A DNA stretch of 64,000 nt from Halichoerus grypus. Taxonomy: Eukaryota; Chordata; Mammalia; Carnivora; Phocidae. Within the stretch, counting starts at the first letter, position 1. Each line of letters begins with the position of its first letter. The position numbers were made by a program, and so were the translations under genes. Location of the stretch: NCBI RefSeq assembly GCF_964656455.1, contig NC_135719.1, positions 68,250,283 through 68,314,282 of the forward strand. The letters run 5' to 3'. The notes beneath the pieces were generated by a model that worked only from the letters and a program-made list of their open reading frames with translations, searched no databases and had not been told where the DNA came from. Below are positions 22,901-29,328 of the stretch, piece by piece.

Positions 22901-25759
22901 CCATATAAGCATGAGTCTCTGTTCTATTCCATTGATCTATGAGTCTATTTTTGTGTCAGTACTGTTTTGATTACTACAGCTTTGTAGGATATCTTGAAAT
23001 CTGGAATTGTGATACCTCCAACTTTGTTCTTCTTTCTCAAGATCGCTTTGGCTGCCTCTGGAAACCTTATCTTTATCTTGCTTCTGCTTCCCTGTTTTTT
23101 GTTTTTTGTTTTAATTTTTTATTTATTGGAGGGGGAGACGGAGAGCACCAAGGGGGAGGGGCACAGGGAGAAGCAGACCCCCTGCTGAGCACAGAGTCCC
23201 ATGCAGGGCTTGATCCCAGGACCTGAGATCATGACCTGAGCCAGAGGCAGACGCTTAACTGACTGAGCCACTCAGGTGCCCTTCCTGCTTCTGCTTCTGT
23301 CTGACCTCTTTGATTTGCCTGAATCAAACCACTAACTGAATATTAAGGCTACTTCTATCCTTGGGTGAACTCTTTTTTTTTTTTTTTCTTGTTTTTAATC
23401 TATCAGACCTTTGACTCAGTATGAGGTATGTCGCCTCACTGGTAAATATTTTCTTTAGGGTTTGTCTGCCCTAAATAGGCCTTGTTGGCCCAAACCATGT
23501 TCCTCTTTCTTCTGCTTGAAGCATGCCTCCTGTGGCCCTTTACAGAAAAGAGAGAACTGGCATACGCTAAACTTAATGACTGATTCAGCCTTCGCAGGCT
23601 CAGGCTTGCCAACTTTCCCAGGTTCTCTTTGATGACAAGGATATTCAGGTGCCCCCTATATCCAAAATTGATCATTATTGATATTAGAGTGCTTTAAATA
23701 TAAAGTTACAATACCATTAATAAATACATCTACAAAAAGAAAAGTAGATTAGTCCCCTACTAGAGGTCAATGAAGTAGTAGAGATTGGGGTAGGAATTGT
23801 CCCACAGTGTGTTGAAGACTCTAAGCCCTTCATTTTATTACTGTCAGTAGTGGGGTAATTAATTTTTATGTTGTATATGTCTATAACATCCACAAGCCTA
23901 TAACATTGTGTGTCCCAAGACTTAGAAGGTCTTAACCTTGGATCCAGGGATGGATTTCAGGGTAAAGTCTTTGAACCCCAGGAATTGTTTATGAAGATTA
24001 GTGTGAATATCCATATGTATATTTTTCTGAGAAGATAGTCCATGACTGTCATTAGAGTTTCAAAGGGTTCAGTGACCCCCAGGAAGGTTAATTATGAACC
24101 TCTGCCATTTAGAGATTCCATGGCAGCCTTCCATCTTAAGGCAATTTTCCTTCCTACTGTTCTCATTCATAAGATTTTTCTACATTCTCCTGCTTAATTG
24201 TCTCTTGGGCTATAAACAATGATTACTTTCGCCCCAGAAATATGTTGACTGCTTTAAAGAAATGATTCTTAACAAAAGATGTACATCAGATTTAATTGGG
24301 AGTGTTTCAACAAAATATAGTGACCTCATTCCCTCTCCACCCCACACATTTACACTAACCTACAGAATTAGAATCTCTAGAGATGGAACCTAGAAATTTG
24401 TATTTTTAAAAAATATCCCATACTTTTGATATATACCCTTAATTATGAACCACTGGATTACAGCATTGGTATGCTCCCAAATGACCTTGGGAATTTAGAG
24501 TTGGGTTGGGGGTACATTTGTGAAAGAACTGGATGAAGTGGGCCTCATCACTCTCCTGAAGTCTTAGATGTACCTTAGTGCTCCTGTGTACTCCTGTAGT
24601 ATACATTAGGTCAGAGCAACAGTTCCTGAGCTGGGCTAATTGAGCAGTCTCTGCATAGCTTAGGAAGAATTCAGACCCTCTTTCCTCAAGTCTGTATATT
24701 CTGGCACTTGAACTACATACATTGAATAGAGCCTACTCTTCCAGCTTGCCTGACTTGGTCTCCTGACTTTGTTTTACAGACAGCAGTGGCCCTTCCAGCA
24801 CTGTGTCCAGTGCTGGTCCTTCCTCCCCCACTGCAGTGGATGGTAACTGCCCTTTTGGCTTCAGTGATCAGCCTTCTGTAAGTTCACACATGATTGAAGA
24901 ACGTCAAAGCCTTGGGATGCTCCTTAGGAATGGAGAACAAGAGCTCCCCATTGAAGGGGTGCAAGGGCCTTTTGAACCAAGCCAGGCTTCACAGGAACCA
25001 CCTGTGGAAACCAGCCAGCCATGCCAGGGGGTTGCTGAGGAGATCAGCCAGCCATGCCAGGAGGTTCCTGACATCAGCCAGTCATGCCAGGAGGTCCCTG
25101 ACATCAGCCAGCCATGCCAGGAGGTCCCTGACATCAGCCAGCCATGCCAGGAGGTCCCTGACATCAGCCAGCCATGCCAGGAGAACCATGACAACATTGA
25201 CCAGATATGTCAGGAGGTTCCTCAGATCCATCAGCCATGCCAGAAGGCGAGCCAACTGTGCCAGAAAATCTCTGAGGAAGCTTGCCAAGTTTGCCAGGAG
25301 AACCCTGAGGAGGTCAGCCAGCCATCCCAGGAGGTCCCTGTGGAGGTTGGCAGGCTGGCTGATGGGTTCCCTGTAGGGATTGGTGGCCTGGTCCAGGAAA
25401 TCCATGTGGAAGGTGGCAAGCCAGCCCAAGAGACCCCTGAGGAGCTCAGCCAGCCATGCCAGGAGTTCTTTGCAGAGGTTGGCAGGCTGGCCCTAGAGGC
25501 TTCTGCAATCAATCTATTGTCTCAGGACATTCCTGAGGTTGATAAACCATCCCAAGAGTTTCCGGGGGAGGATGATCTGCAGGTTCAGGAAGTCCCTGAG
25601 GTTGATAATCAGCAGTCCTGGGTGGTCCCTGAGGTGACTGACCAGCTTCCTGGAGAGGATACTCCCCAAGCCCAGTATCCATCTAGTGATCCAAACCCTC
25701 AGAGCCAGTCTTTAGCTGGTGACCAATACTCACCCCTCCCACCAGCAACATGTGATTAA
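1813..25759 (+). CDS. PPIP5K1: PPIP5K1, C-terminal part (gene-level entry; exons listed separately)
   Basis: Diphosphoinositol pentakisphosphate kinase 1 makes inositol pyrophosphates (1-InsP7 and InsP8) in the cytosol. Known members have an N-terminal ATP-grasp kinase, a histidine-acid-phosphatase-like domain and a long disordered tail; only the tail is here. Six exons (2591-2681, 5565-5690, 6403-6465, 11633-11770, 20091-20204, 24780-25759) join without frame breaks to give 503 residues and a stop, with GT-AG borders throughout. Diagnostic stretches are [56 protein letters not shown] and [19 protein letters not shown]. Two possible cassette exons (1813-1962, 9975-10157) keep the frame. Earlier exons lie outside the window. 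The gene converges on MAP1A, as in human. Identification rests on remembered family sequence and is strong. Confidence 0.95.
2591..2681 (+). CDS. PPIP5K1: PPIP5K1 exon ([13 protein letters not shown])
   Basis: The exon starts after TTTTCTCCAG in phase 0 and ends at GGCCTCG before GTATGG, leaving phase 1. It reads [18 protein letters not shown] then [13 protein letters not shown], nearly identical to the human PPIP5K1 tail. It is serine/proline-rich and disordered, with no enzymatic motif. Confidence 0.95.
2682..5564 (+). other. PPIP5K1: PPIP5K1 intron (2.9 kb)
   Basis: Mostly unique AT-rich sequence with a MIR copy near 4795-4975. The intron between 1962 and 2591 is also unique. No further exon is recognised. 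Confidence 0.8.
4795..4975 (+). mobile_element. MIR SINE, degenerate
   Basis: TATATGACCTTGAGCAAATG, then CTCAGTTTCTTTACCTCTAA and CCTTCCAGCTTTAAAAATTC, are MIR core and 3' motifs in sense orientation. Confidence 0.7.
5565..5690 (+). CDS. PPIP5K1: PPIP5K1 exon ([12 protein letters not shown])
   Basis: The acceptor is CCTTGCAG and the donor GATG/GTACGT; phase 1 at both ends. The translation reads [32 protein letters not shown] and [10 protein letters not shown], a segment shared almost unchanged with PPIP5K2 and so one of the most conserved parts of the tail. The exon is much more GC-rich than the flanking intron. Confidence 0.96.
6403..6465 (+). CDS. PPIP5K1: PPIP5K1 exon ([15 protein letters not shown])
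   Basis: A 63-base exon follows TTTTCTCCCCAG and ends AACG/GTACGT, phase 1 at both ends. It encodes [19 protein letters not shown] then TNG, identical to the human tail as I remember it. Its symmetric phase means it could be skipped, though it belongs to the canonical protein. Confidence 0.95.
6466..9974 (+). other. PPIP5K1: PPIP5K1 intron (3.5 kb)
   Basis: Unique sequence without carnivore SINEs. A 98-codon open frame at 8402-8698 has no recognised product and no splice support. The preceding 0.7-kb intron (5691-6402) is likewise plain. Confidence 0.75.
9975..10157 (+). CDS. PPIP5K1: Candidate PPIP5K1 cassette exon, 61 codons, unrecognised segment
   Basis: A GC-rich open stretch (183 bases) sits between a pyrimidine-rich acceptor (CCCATCCCCTCCAG) and a TACG/GTACCC donor. 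Both borders are phase 1, matching the exons before (6403-6465) and after (11633-11770), so inclusion adds 61 residues in frame. It reads [54 protein letters not shown] and DDPECLYG, with helix-like leucine and arginine spacing unlike the low-complexity tail around it. It is not in the canonical PPIP5K1 sequence I know and I cannot name a domain. Codon-like composition in an AT-rich intron argues for a real exon; expression is unproven. Confidence 0.6.
10158..11632 (+). other. PPIP5K1: PPIP5K1 intron (1.5 kb)
   Basis: Unique intronic sequence; nothing further recognised. Confidence 0.75.
11633..11770 (+). CDS. PPIP5K1: PPIP5K1 exon ([19 protein letters not shown])
   Basis: The acceptor is TTTTCTAACAG and the donor GCAG/GTATGG. 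The translation [46 protein letters not shown] matches the conserved PPIP5K tail; one visible difference from the human protein is LHQVSEF for LRQVSEF. The segment is predicted partly helical and is shared with PPIP5K2. Confidence 0.96.
12072..12231 (-). mobile_element. SINEC copy, antisense, head truncated
   Basis: A poly-T tail and AAAGATTTATGTATTCATTT lead into GAGAAGCAGGCTCCCCGCTG and GCAGGGCTGGATCCC; the tRNA-like head is lacking, and a sense copy abuts it. Confidence 0.85.
12239..12446 (+). mobile_element. SINEC copy, sense
   Basis: Head GGGGCACCTGGGTGGCTCAG, CT-rich body and CAAATAAATAAAGAG tail are complete. Confidence 0.92.
13108..13275 (+). mobile_element. SINEC copy, sense, with target-site duplication
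   Basis: Full head to poly-A tail, flanked by AGAATACCAACATATGC (13091-13107) and AGAATACCAACACATGC (13276-13292), one mismatch. Confidence 0.95.
13558..13697 (-). mobile_element. SINEC copy, antisense, with target-site duplication
   Basis: Poly-T, AAGATTTTGTTTATTTATTT, a deleted middle and a degenerate head (CCACCCCAGCGCCCC). Flanked by TAACAACCAATTTCT and TAACAACCAGTTTCT. Confidence 0.93.
14182..14382 (+). mobile_element. SINEC copy, sense
   Basis: Complete copy of the CAGTCGTTAAGCG type; flanks repeat TATAGGAGCAGAGTTTTT / TATAAGAGCAGAGTTTTT. Confidence 0.94.
14577..14755 (+). mobile_element. SINEC copy, sense, diverged
   Basis: Head GAGCGGCTGGGTGGCTCAG, shortened body, tail CAAATAAATAAATAAAATTT; flanks repeat CACAAAGATGA. 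Confidence 0.92.
14943..15145 (-). mobile_element. SINEC copy, antisense
   Basis: AAAGATTTATTTATTTATTT tail to CCCCCCAGGTGCCCC head; the flanks repeat AGAATGGATTTTTT. Confidence 0.92.
15633..15828 (-). mobile_element. SINEC copy, antisense
   Basis: Complete copy ending GAGCCACCCAGGTGCCCC; flanks repeat CAAAATACAGAT. Confidence 0.94.
16486..16683 (+). mobile_element. SINEC copy, sense
   Basis: GGGGCGCCTGGATGGCTCAG head to AAATAAATAAAATCTTTAAA tail; flanks repeat AGCACTATG. Confidence 0.93.
17046..17175 (-). mobile_element. SINEC copy, antisense, shortened
   Basis: Only the head half and a short T-rich tail remain (AGTAGGCTCCATGCCCAGTG to CAGGTGCCCC). Flanks repeat AGAAGCAAAAATTCTC. Confidence 0.9.
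17361..17555 (+). mobile_element. SINEC copy, sense, with target-site duplication
   Basis: Complete copy between two perfect AAAATCCACTACCCA direct repeats (17346-17360, 17556-17570), a young-looking insertion in the old LINE-1. Confidence 0.95.
18435..18468 (-). pseudogene. RNU2: 3'-truncated U2 snRNA retro-fragment
   Basis: On the minus strand the first about 34 bases of U2 snRNA are present (ATCGCTTCTTGGCCTTTCGG, then CTAAGATCAAGTGT), ending before the rest of the RNA. Ten-base direct repeats GAACATTTTA lie at 18426-18435 and 18476-18485, the mark of a retroposed insertion. Truncated snRNA pseudogenes keeping only the 5' end are a known class. Not functional. Confidence 0.85.
19238..19459 (+). 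mobile_element. SINEC copy, sense, older subtype
   Basis: GGGGCATCTGGGTGACTCAT head with the AACTCTTGATTTTGGCTCGG body of an older subfamily; flanks repeat AAAAAGTCACTTTGAG with one change. Confidence 0.92.
20091..20204 (+). CDS. PPIP5K1: PPIP5K1 exon ([14 protein letters not shown])
   Basis: The acceptor is CCGGTCTATGCAG and the donor TGGT/GTAAGT. It encodes [38 protein letters not shown] and the first base of a tyrosine codon. Proline-directed serines (SPP, HSP) suggest phosphosites. It follows an 8.3-kb intron filled with LINE-1 and SINE insertions. Confidence 0.95.
20698..20828 (+). mobile_element. Old SINEC copy, sense, tail missing
   Basis: GGGGAGCCTGGGTGACACGG and CGACTCTTGGTTGAGGCTCA mark an older tRNA-SINE; it stops in the CT-rich part. 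Confidence 0.85.
21681..21892 (-). mobile_element. SINEC copy, antisense
   Basis: T-run and AAATTTATTTATTTGACAGA to GAGCCACCCAGGCACCCC, nested in the antisense LINE-1. Confidence 0.93.
23095..23281 (-). mobile_element. SINEC copy, antisense
   Basis: TTTTTTATTTATTGGAGGGG tail part to GAGCCACTCAGGTGCCC head; flanks share a CTTCTGCTTC-type duplication. Confidence 0.9.
24780..25759 (+). CDS. PPIP5K1: PPIP5K1 terminal coding exon with Gln/Cys-rich repeats
   Basis: The exon opens after TTTGTTTTACAG and runs 326 codons to TAA at 25757-25759. It begins [19 protein letters not shown] and then passes into a low-complexity region built on the pattern S-Q-P-C-Q-E-V-P, with four 30-base units in a row at 25061-25180. 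Later units diverge ([32 protein letters not shown]). The frame ends PLPPATCD, extending some tens of residues past the EEIN end I remember for the human protein. The tail of PPIP5K1 is known to be disordered and to mediate protein contacts; the role of the repeats is unknown. Confidence 0.93.
25061..25180 (+). repeat. 30-bp coding minisatellite, 4 units ([10 protein letters not shown])
   Basis: Four consecutive 30-base units start at 25061, 25091, 25121 and 25151. The last three are identical and the first differs at two bases (one changes Pro to Ser). Degenerate units extend on both sides (about 25011-25340). The unit length is a multiple of three, so copy changes keep the frame. Confidence 0.93.
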
Positions 25760-26815
25760 TCATGTTCTCATTAGTGGTATCACACTATACCAGCTATTTG
25801 AGCTAGCAACTTCTGTTGGCTAACTCACCTGCCAGTATAAGACCTTGGATCTCACCAGAGGTGTCTGAGGAAGCAGTCCTCTTGGCATGAAGCCAAGAAC
25901 TGTGCCAGAGCTGGGCTTGAGAAGGAACCAATTTCATGTTCAAAGCAGCCATTGACTCCTCACGTGGCCATTAGACTTGAATAGGATTTCCATCAAGGGG
26001 TGGGCTGATCTATCATTACCCAACCTCCTCTGAGCATCCCAGGAAATTCCAGATTGTTAAAGGAAATGCCACTTAACTGCTGAAGACACCCATCTGGGGA
26101 CAGCAAGTGCAAAAGGGGACTCCAAGGTCTCCACTTTTCTGGGGAAATATTCACAACTTCACAAGGTACCCTTAGACCATATGTGCATTCAGGAGGACTC
26201 TTGTGTTTGCTAGCACTCCTCAGGAGGGCCCAGGATGTCTGTCTGAAATGTTTGGGAAAAAAGCGAGTCCCCTTCCCAAACATCCATTGTGGCCACTAAT
26301 CTTTAGATTGGGCTTATGGGTGTTTTATATGTCATCCCAAGTTCCCCCTCTGCCCCAGACCTGTTCCCCTGGGCAATAGCTCCAGGGAAAAATAGGTATT
26401 AGATTGCTGTGAAAATTCAAGAGTAACTACTTAAAATGCTCTGGGGGTACTTGGCCAATCTGTGAAGTTGGGCCTCCTTTTGTTGTAGGGCTACTTGGCT
26501 TAAGAGATGATGTAGTAGAGAAAATCAGGTTCTATTTTAAGCAATCAGCAGAGATCAATATTGTACAGACATGAGCAAAGATTATATATATTTCTGTAGT
26601 AGTGCCAGGAACAGACTGGCCAAAGACCAAACACTCCAGGTTTCCCAAGAGGTATGTCCTTTTATCATTGTGTCTTTAGGGTCAGGTGTGATTATGAAGC
26701 TTTTCCCAAAGATATGGGGATGGGCATGGGTGTGGGTAGGAGGAATAATGCAGTCATTGGAGTGGGGTGGCCGGAACATTATGAGTGCTCAATAAATATG
26801 AAATAATAAGAATGG
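25760..26815 (+). other. PPIP5K1: PPIP5K1 3' untranslated region
   Basis: This stretch follows the PPIP5K1 stop codon and reaches the first good poly-A signal, AATAAA at 26791-26796. No coding potential or SINE is visible. The exact cleavage site cannot be read from sequence alone. Confidence 0.6.
26791..26796 (+). terminator. PPIP5K1: Poly-A signal AATAAA, likely for PPIP5K1
   Basis: A canonical AATAAA lies about 1.03 kb after the stop codon, followed by AT-rich and then GTGATG-repeat (G/T-rich) sequence, as expected downstream of a cleavage site. Confidence 0.55.
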
Positions 26816-27779
26816 TGATGGTGGTGATGATGTGCTTGTGAATTCAAGAATGAATGAGTATAAATCCATCATGTCTGTTTGTGACTAAATTAATCTGAAC
26901 CAGTCAAAAGCTGCTGTAGTTGAGTGGAAAGGGACTATAAAATAATCAGGCATCCTAGGAGGTCCCAGTGGCAGTCAGCCCACCATCCCAAAATGTCTTC
27001 AATGAGTAGTGTTGTGGGAGATAGACTTTCTATCTCTGTGAAGCACCACTGGGTGCTTGCCTTCTCACCAGATTCTTGGAATCACCCTCTTAGTTTTTCA
27101 CTCTGATGCTTTGGAGTGTTAGGAGGAGTTGATATAAAGGGGTTATGGTCTTTCTTTGCCTCCTTGACATATTTACATTGGGAAAGCCCAGAACACTGGG
27201 AGGACTGGAATATCTCCTTTCCCATATATTTACATTCACAACCTGGCCTCTCCTGACATAACCAGGACTATAAAGGGTTTCCCTGCAGGGCAAAATCCAG
27301 CATTTACTCAGTGGAACTCCTAACTGCACAGGTGAGTGCTCTTTACAACCTCAATAGGCTCTGGATCTCTTAGGGCTTCTCAACTCTTTGCCTCTTTGGC
27401 GTTCCTTATTCCAGGTTTCTAATGCTGGTTATTCAGTCCTTGGCTCTTGACCCCAAAGTATGTAGATCCCCTTCCCAGAAACCCTGCCCCTCTTCCCTCC
27501 CCCAAACCAAATGTATCTCCCCATCCTAGGCCCCTCTTCCCCATACTCTGGCGTTCTCATTTTCAGAAATTAGGCTGGCTCCCTGTATCTTTTTCTCCCT
27601 TTATCCGCCCTATGTTCTCTGGCCTCCTTGGGTCCTGGAGCTGCTTCCAGTTATCAAAGACATTGAGATAAATGACAGTGCTGGGAGAAGCAGAGAGGTA
27701 GAAGCCAAGGCCCAGCAACTAAGCAATGTGTAGTCAGAAAAAGCTTAAGCAGCACTACAGCATCTGTAATGAACTTGAA
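26816..27779. other. Intergenic gap between convergent PPIP5K1 and MAP1A
   Basis: About 1 kb separates the two likely poly-A signals. It is unique sequence without SINEs. At 26949-26998 there is a stretch resembling a decayed copy of the PPIP5K1 repeat (AGGAGGTCCCAGTGGCAGTC). Nothing else is recognisable. Confidence 0.5.
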
Positions 27780-29172
27780 TTTATTGTTAGAGTTGGAGGC
27801 GGCTCCATTACAGCAGCTGGGAACTATAGCAGGGAAGTGTGGGGAGGAGCAGAGCACAGCAGCACGGGGAGGGTGGGAGCTAGGAAGAACACAGGCCGGC
27901 TCATTTTGGTTTCCACACAGTCATTTGGCAGAGAAGCCGAGCCCTGACGAGCGTCTGGATTTCTCAGTCCGGCAGTAGTCTGGCAGGGCTGCTCATTGGC
28001 TTGCTTGGGGAGAGGTCCTCTCCTGGGGTGTTTTTTTTTTTCCAGCCTGTTTTCATCTTACTCAGTAGGAGTTCAGCTTTAGCTCAGCTTCGTCTCCTTC
28101 TTCCCTTCCTCCCTCTCATTTTCCCCAAGTTCTCTGGCATGGCTTCTACCTCCCAGATCCTCTGTCCAAGAGTTTGGGGCTGGAAAGGCAGCCAGTGTTC
28201 CCATTTCAGCTGCAGGATGGCATAGTGGAATGTTGGGGGAGTCACACGTTGCTGGGGTGTCAAATGTTGGGATGTCAGGCAGTGGCTTATTTTTAACCCA
28301 TTACACACCAGGCCACAGCAGATGACCACATGCAGAGAAGCCAAGCAGGGGATGACAAGGGATGAGGATAATTGGAATGGGTGGGTGAAAACTTCAAAAG
28401 GTCAGGGAGCTTGGAAGAATTCTGGAATTTGGGCTGGGCTCTCCTTGCCCCTTTGTGCTGCCCAATAGGCCTGGTCTGGGCACAGCTCTGGGATGTGAAT
28501 GATATGAAGCAGGGGCTGGGAGGATAAGTAACTTTCTTCTCTCACCAGTCTATTGGTCAAAAGAGCTTCAAGTTTTGGATTGAGACATTCAGATATGGAG
28601 GGAAGCAGTGGGACAGTGTAGCAGCAGTGTACCCCTGGACCCCTGCTGGAACTCAGACCCTGGTGGGTAAGAGAATGGGAGATGGAGGAAAGGGCGCAGC
28701 TCTGGGCACCTCACTGACAGAATCCTGCCCTCAGATCACATAAATTACTACTGGAGATCCTTCCTTAGAATGCTAAATAGAGATAAAGAGGTCCCTGGGT
28801 TTGGGGATATGATCTCACTCCATGAGGGAGGAGGTTGCTGAGACCCATCCTTACTCCCCACCCAATACAAACACTTGGTAGTGTTAGGAGAAGGGGTCAC
28901 TCCAGGGTTCTCAGGCATCAGATGATCTAATTTTTACCCTCCTTCTATCCTCTCCCTGTTGCCTTTGGTTTTGAAACTCCTCTCAGGTATGGATGAGGGG
29001 GAGGGACAACCCCTCCATTTAGCCCAGCCCAAGTTCCCACAATAAGAAAGACATCCTGTCCCCTGTCTCCCCCACCCCAGCTCCCACGTCCCTCAACCCC
29101 AAAGGACTCAGCAATAGCCATTCTCTAAGGGAGCTGGGGGAGCAGATCCTTGGGGAAAGGAGAGTGGTTCTT
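27766..29172 (-). other. MAP1A: MAP1A 3' untranslated region
   Basis: About 1.4 kb of unique, SINE-free sequence runs from the MAP1A stop to an AATAAA on the minus strand at 27785-27780. The length suits the roughly 10-kb MAP1A mRNA I recall. Confidence 0.65.
27780..27785 (-). terminator. MAP1A: Poly-A signal AATAAA for MAP1A
   Basis: Plus-strand TTTATT at 27780-27785 reads AATAAA on the MAP1A strand and is the first canonical signal after the stop codon. Confidence 0.65.
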
Positions 29173-29328
29173 TCAGAACTCAATCTTGCAGGCTGGGAAG
29201 GATTCATCCTGCATGACCACGGTGCTGCTGCTAGCCAGGACCAGGACGTTCAGTTGTTGCTGCTGCTCATGAGTCTGCTGGTACCACTCACGAGTCACCT
29301 CTGTGTCATGAGTAGGGATCAGAGTCAC
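29173..29328 (-). CDS. MAP1A: MAP1A exon 7 (C terminus)
   Basis: After CTCCCTCCTAG the exon reads VTLIPTHDTEVTREWYQQT, HEQQQQLNVLVLASSSTV, VMQDESFPACKIEF and a TGA stop (29175-29173). The ending matches MAP1A (KIEF) and differs from MAP1B (KIEL). Confidence 0.97.
   Translation of the reverse strand: MTLIPTHDTEVTREWYQQTHEQQQQLNVLVLASSSTVVMQDESFPACKIEF

Larger units (their letters stand above)
21190..23400 (-). mobile_element. LINE-1 3' portion, antisense, with two SINEs inside
   Basis: Read on the minus strand this is a LINE-1 3' end: plus-strand hallmarks are GATACACAATGTTATACAGC, CCATTGTGTATATATATACA, TCCATTCATCTATTGGTGAA and AATTTGCATTTCTCTGATGA-like sequence. It lies against PPIP5K1 transcription and has no intact frame. 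Confidence 0.85.
20205..24779 (+). other. PPIP5K1: PPIP5K1 last intron (4.6 kb)
   Basis: Contains an old SINE, an antisense LINE-1 3' part with two SINEs, and unique sequence from about 23.4 to 24.8 kb. Confidence 0.85.

Noticed and set aside
24894..25512. Other-frame and antisense repeats ([20 protein letters not shown]) over the last PPIP5K1 exon
   Set aside because: A 30-base unit is open in several frames; only the [10 protein letters not shown] frame joins the upstream PPIP5K1 exons.
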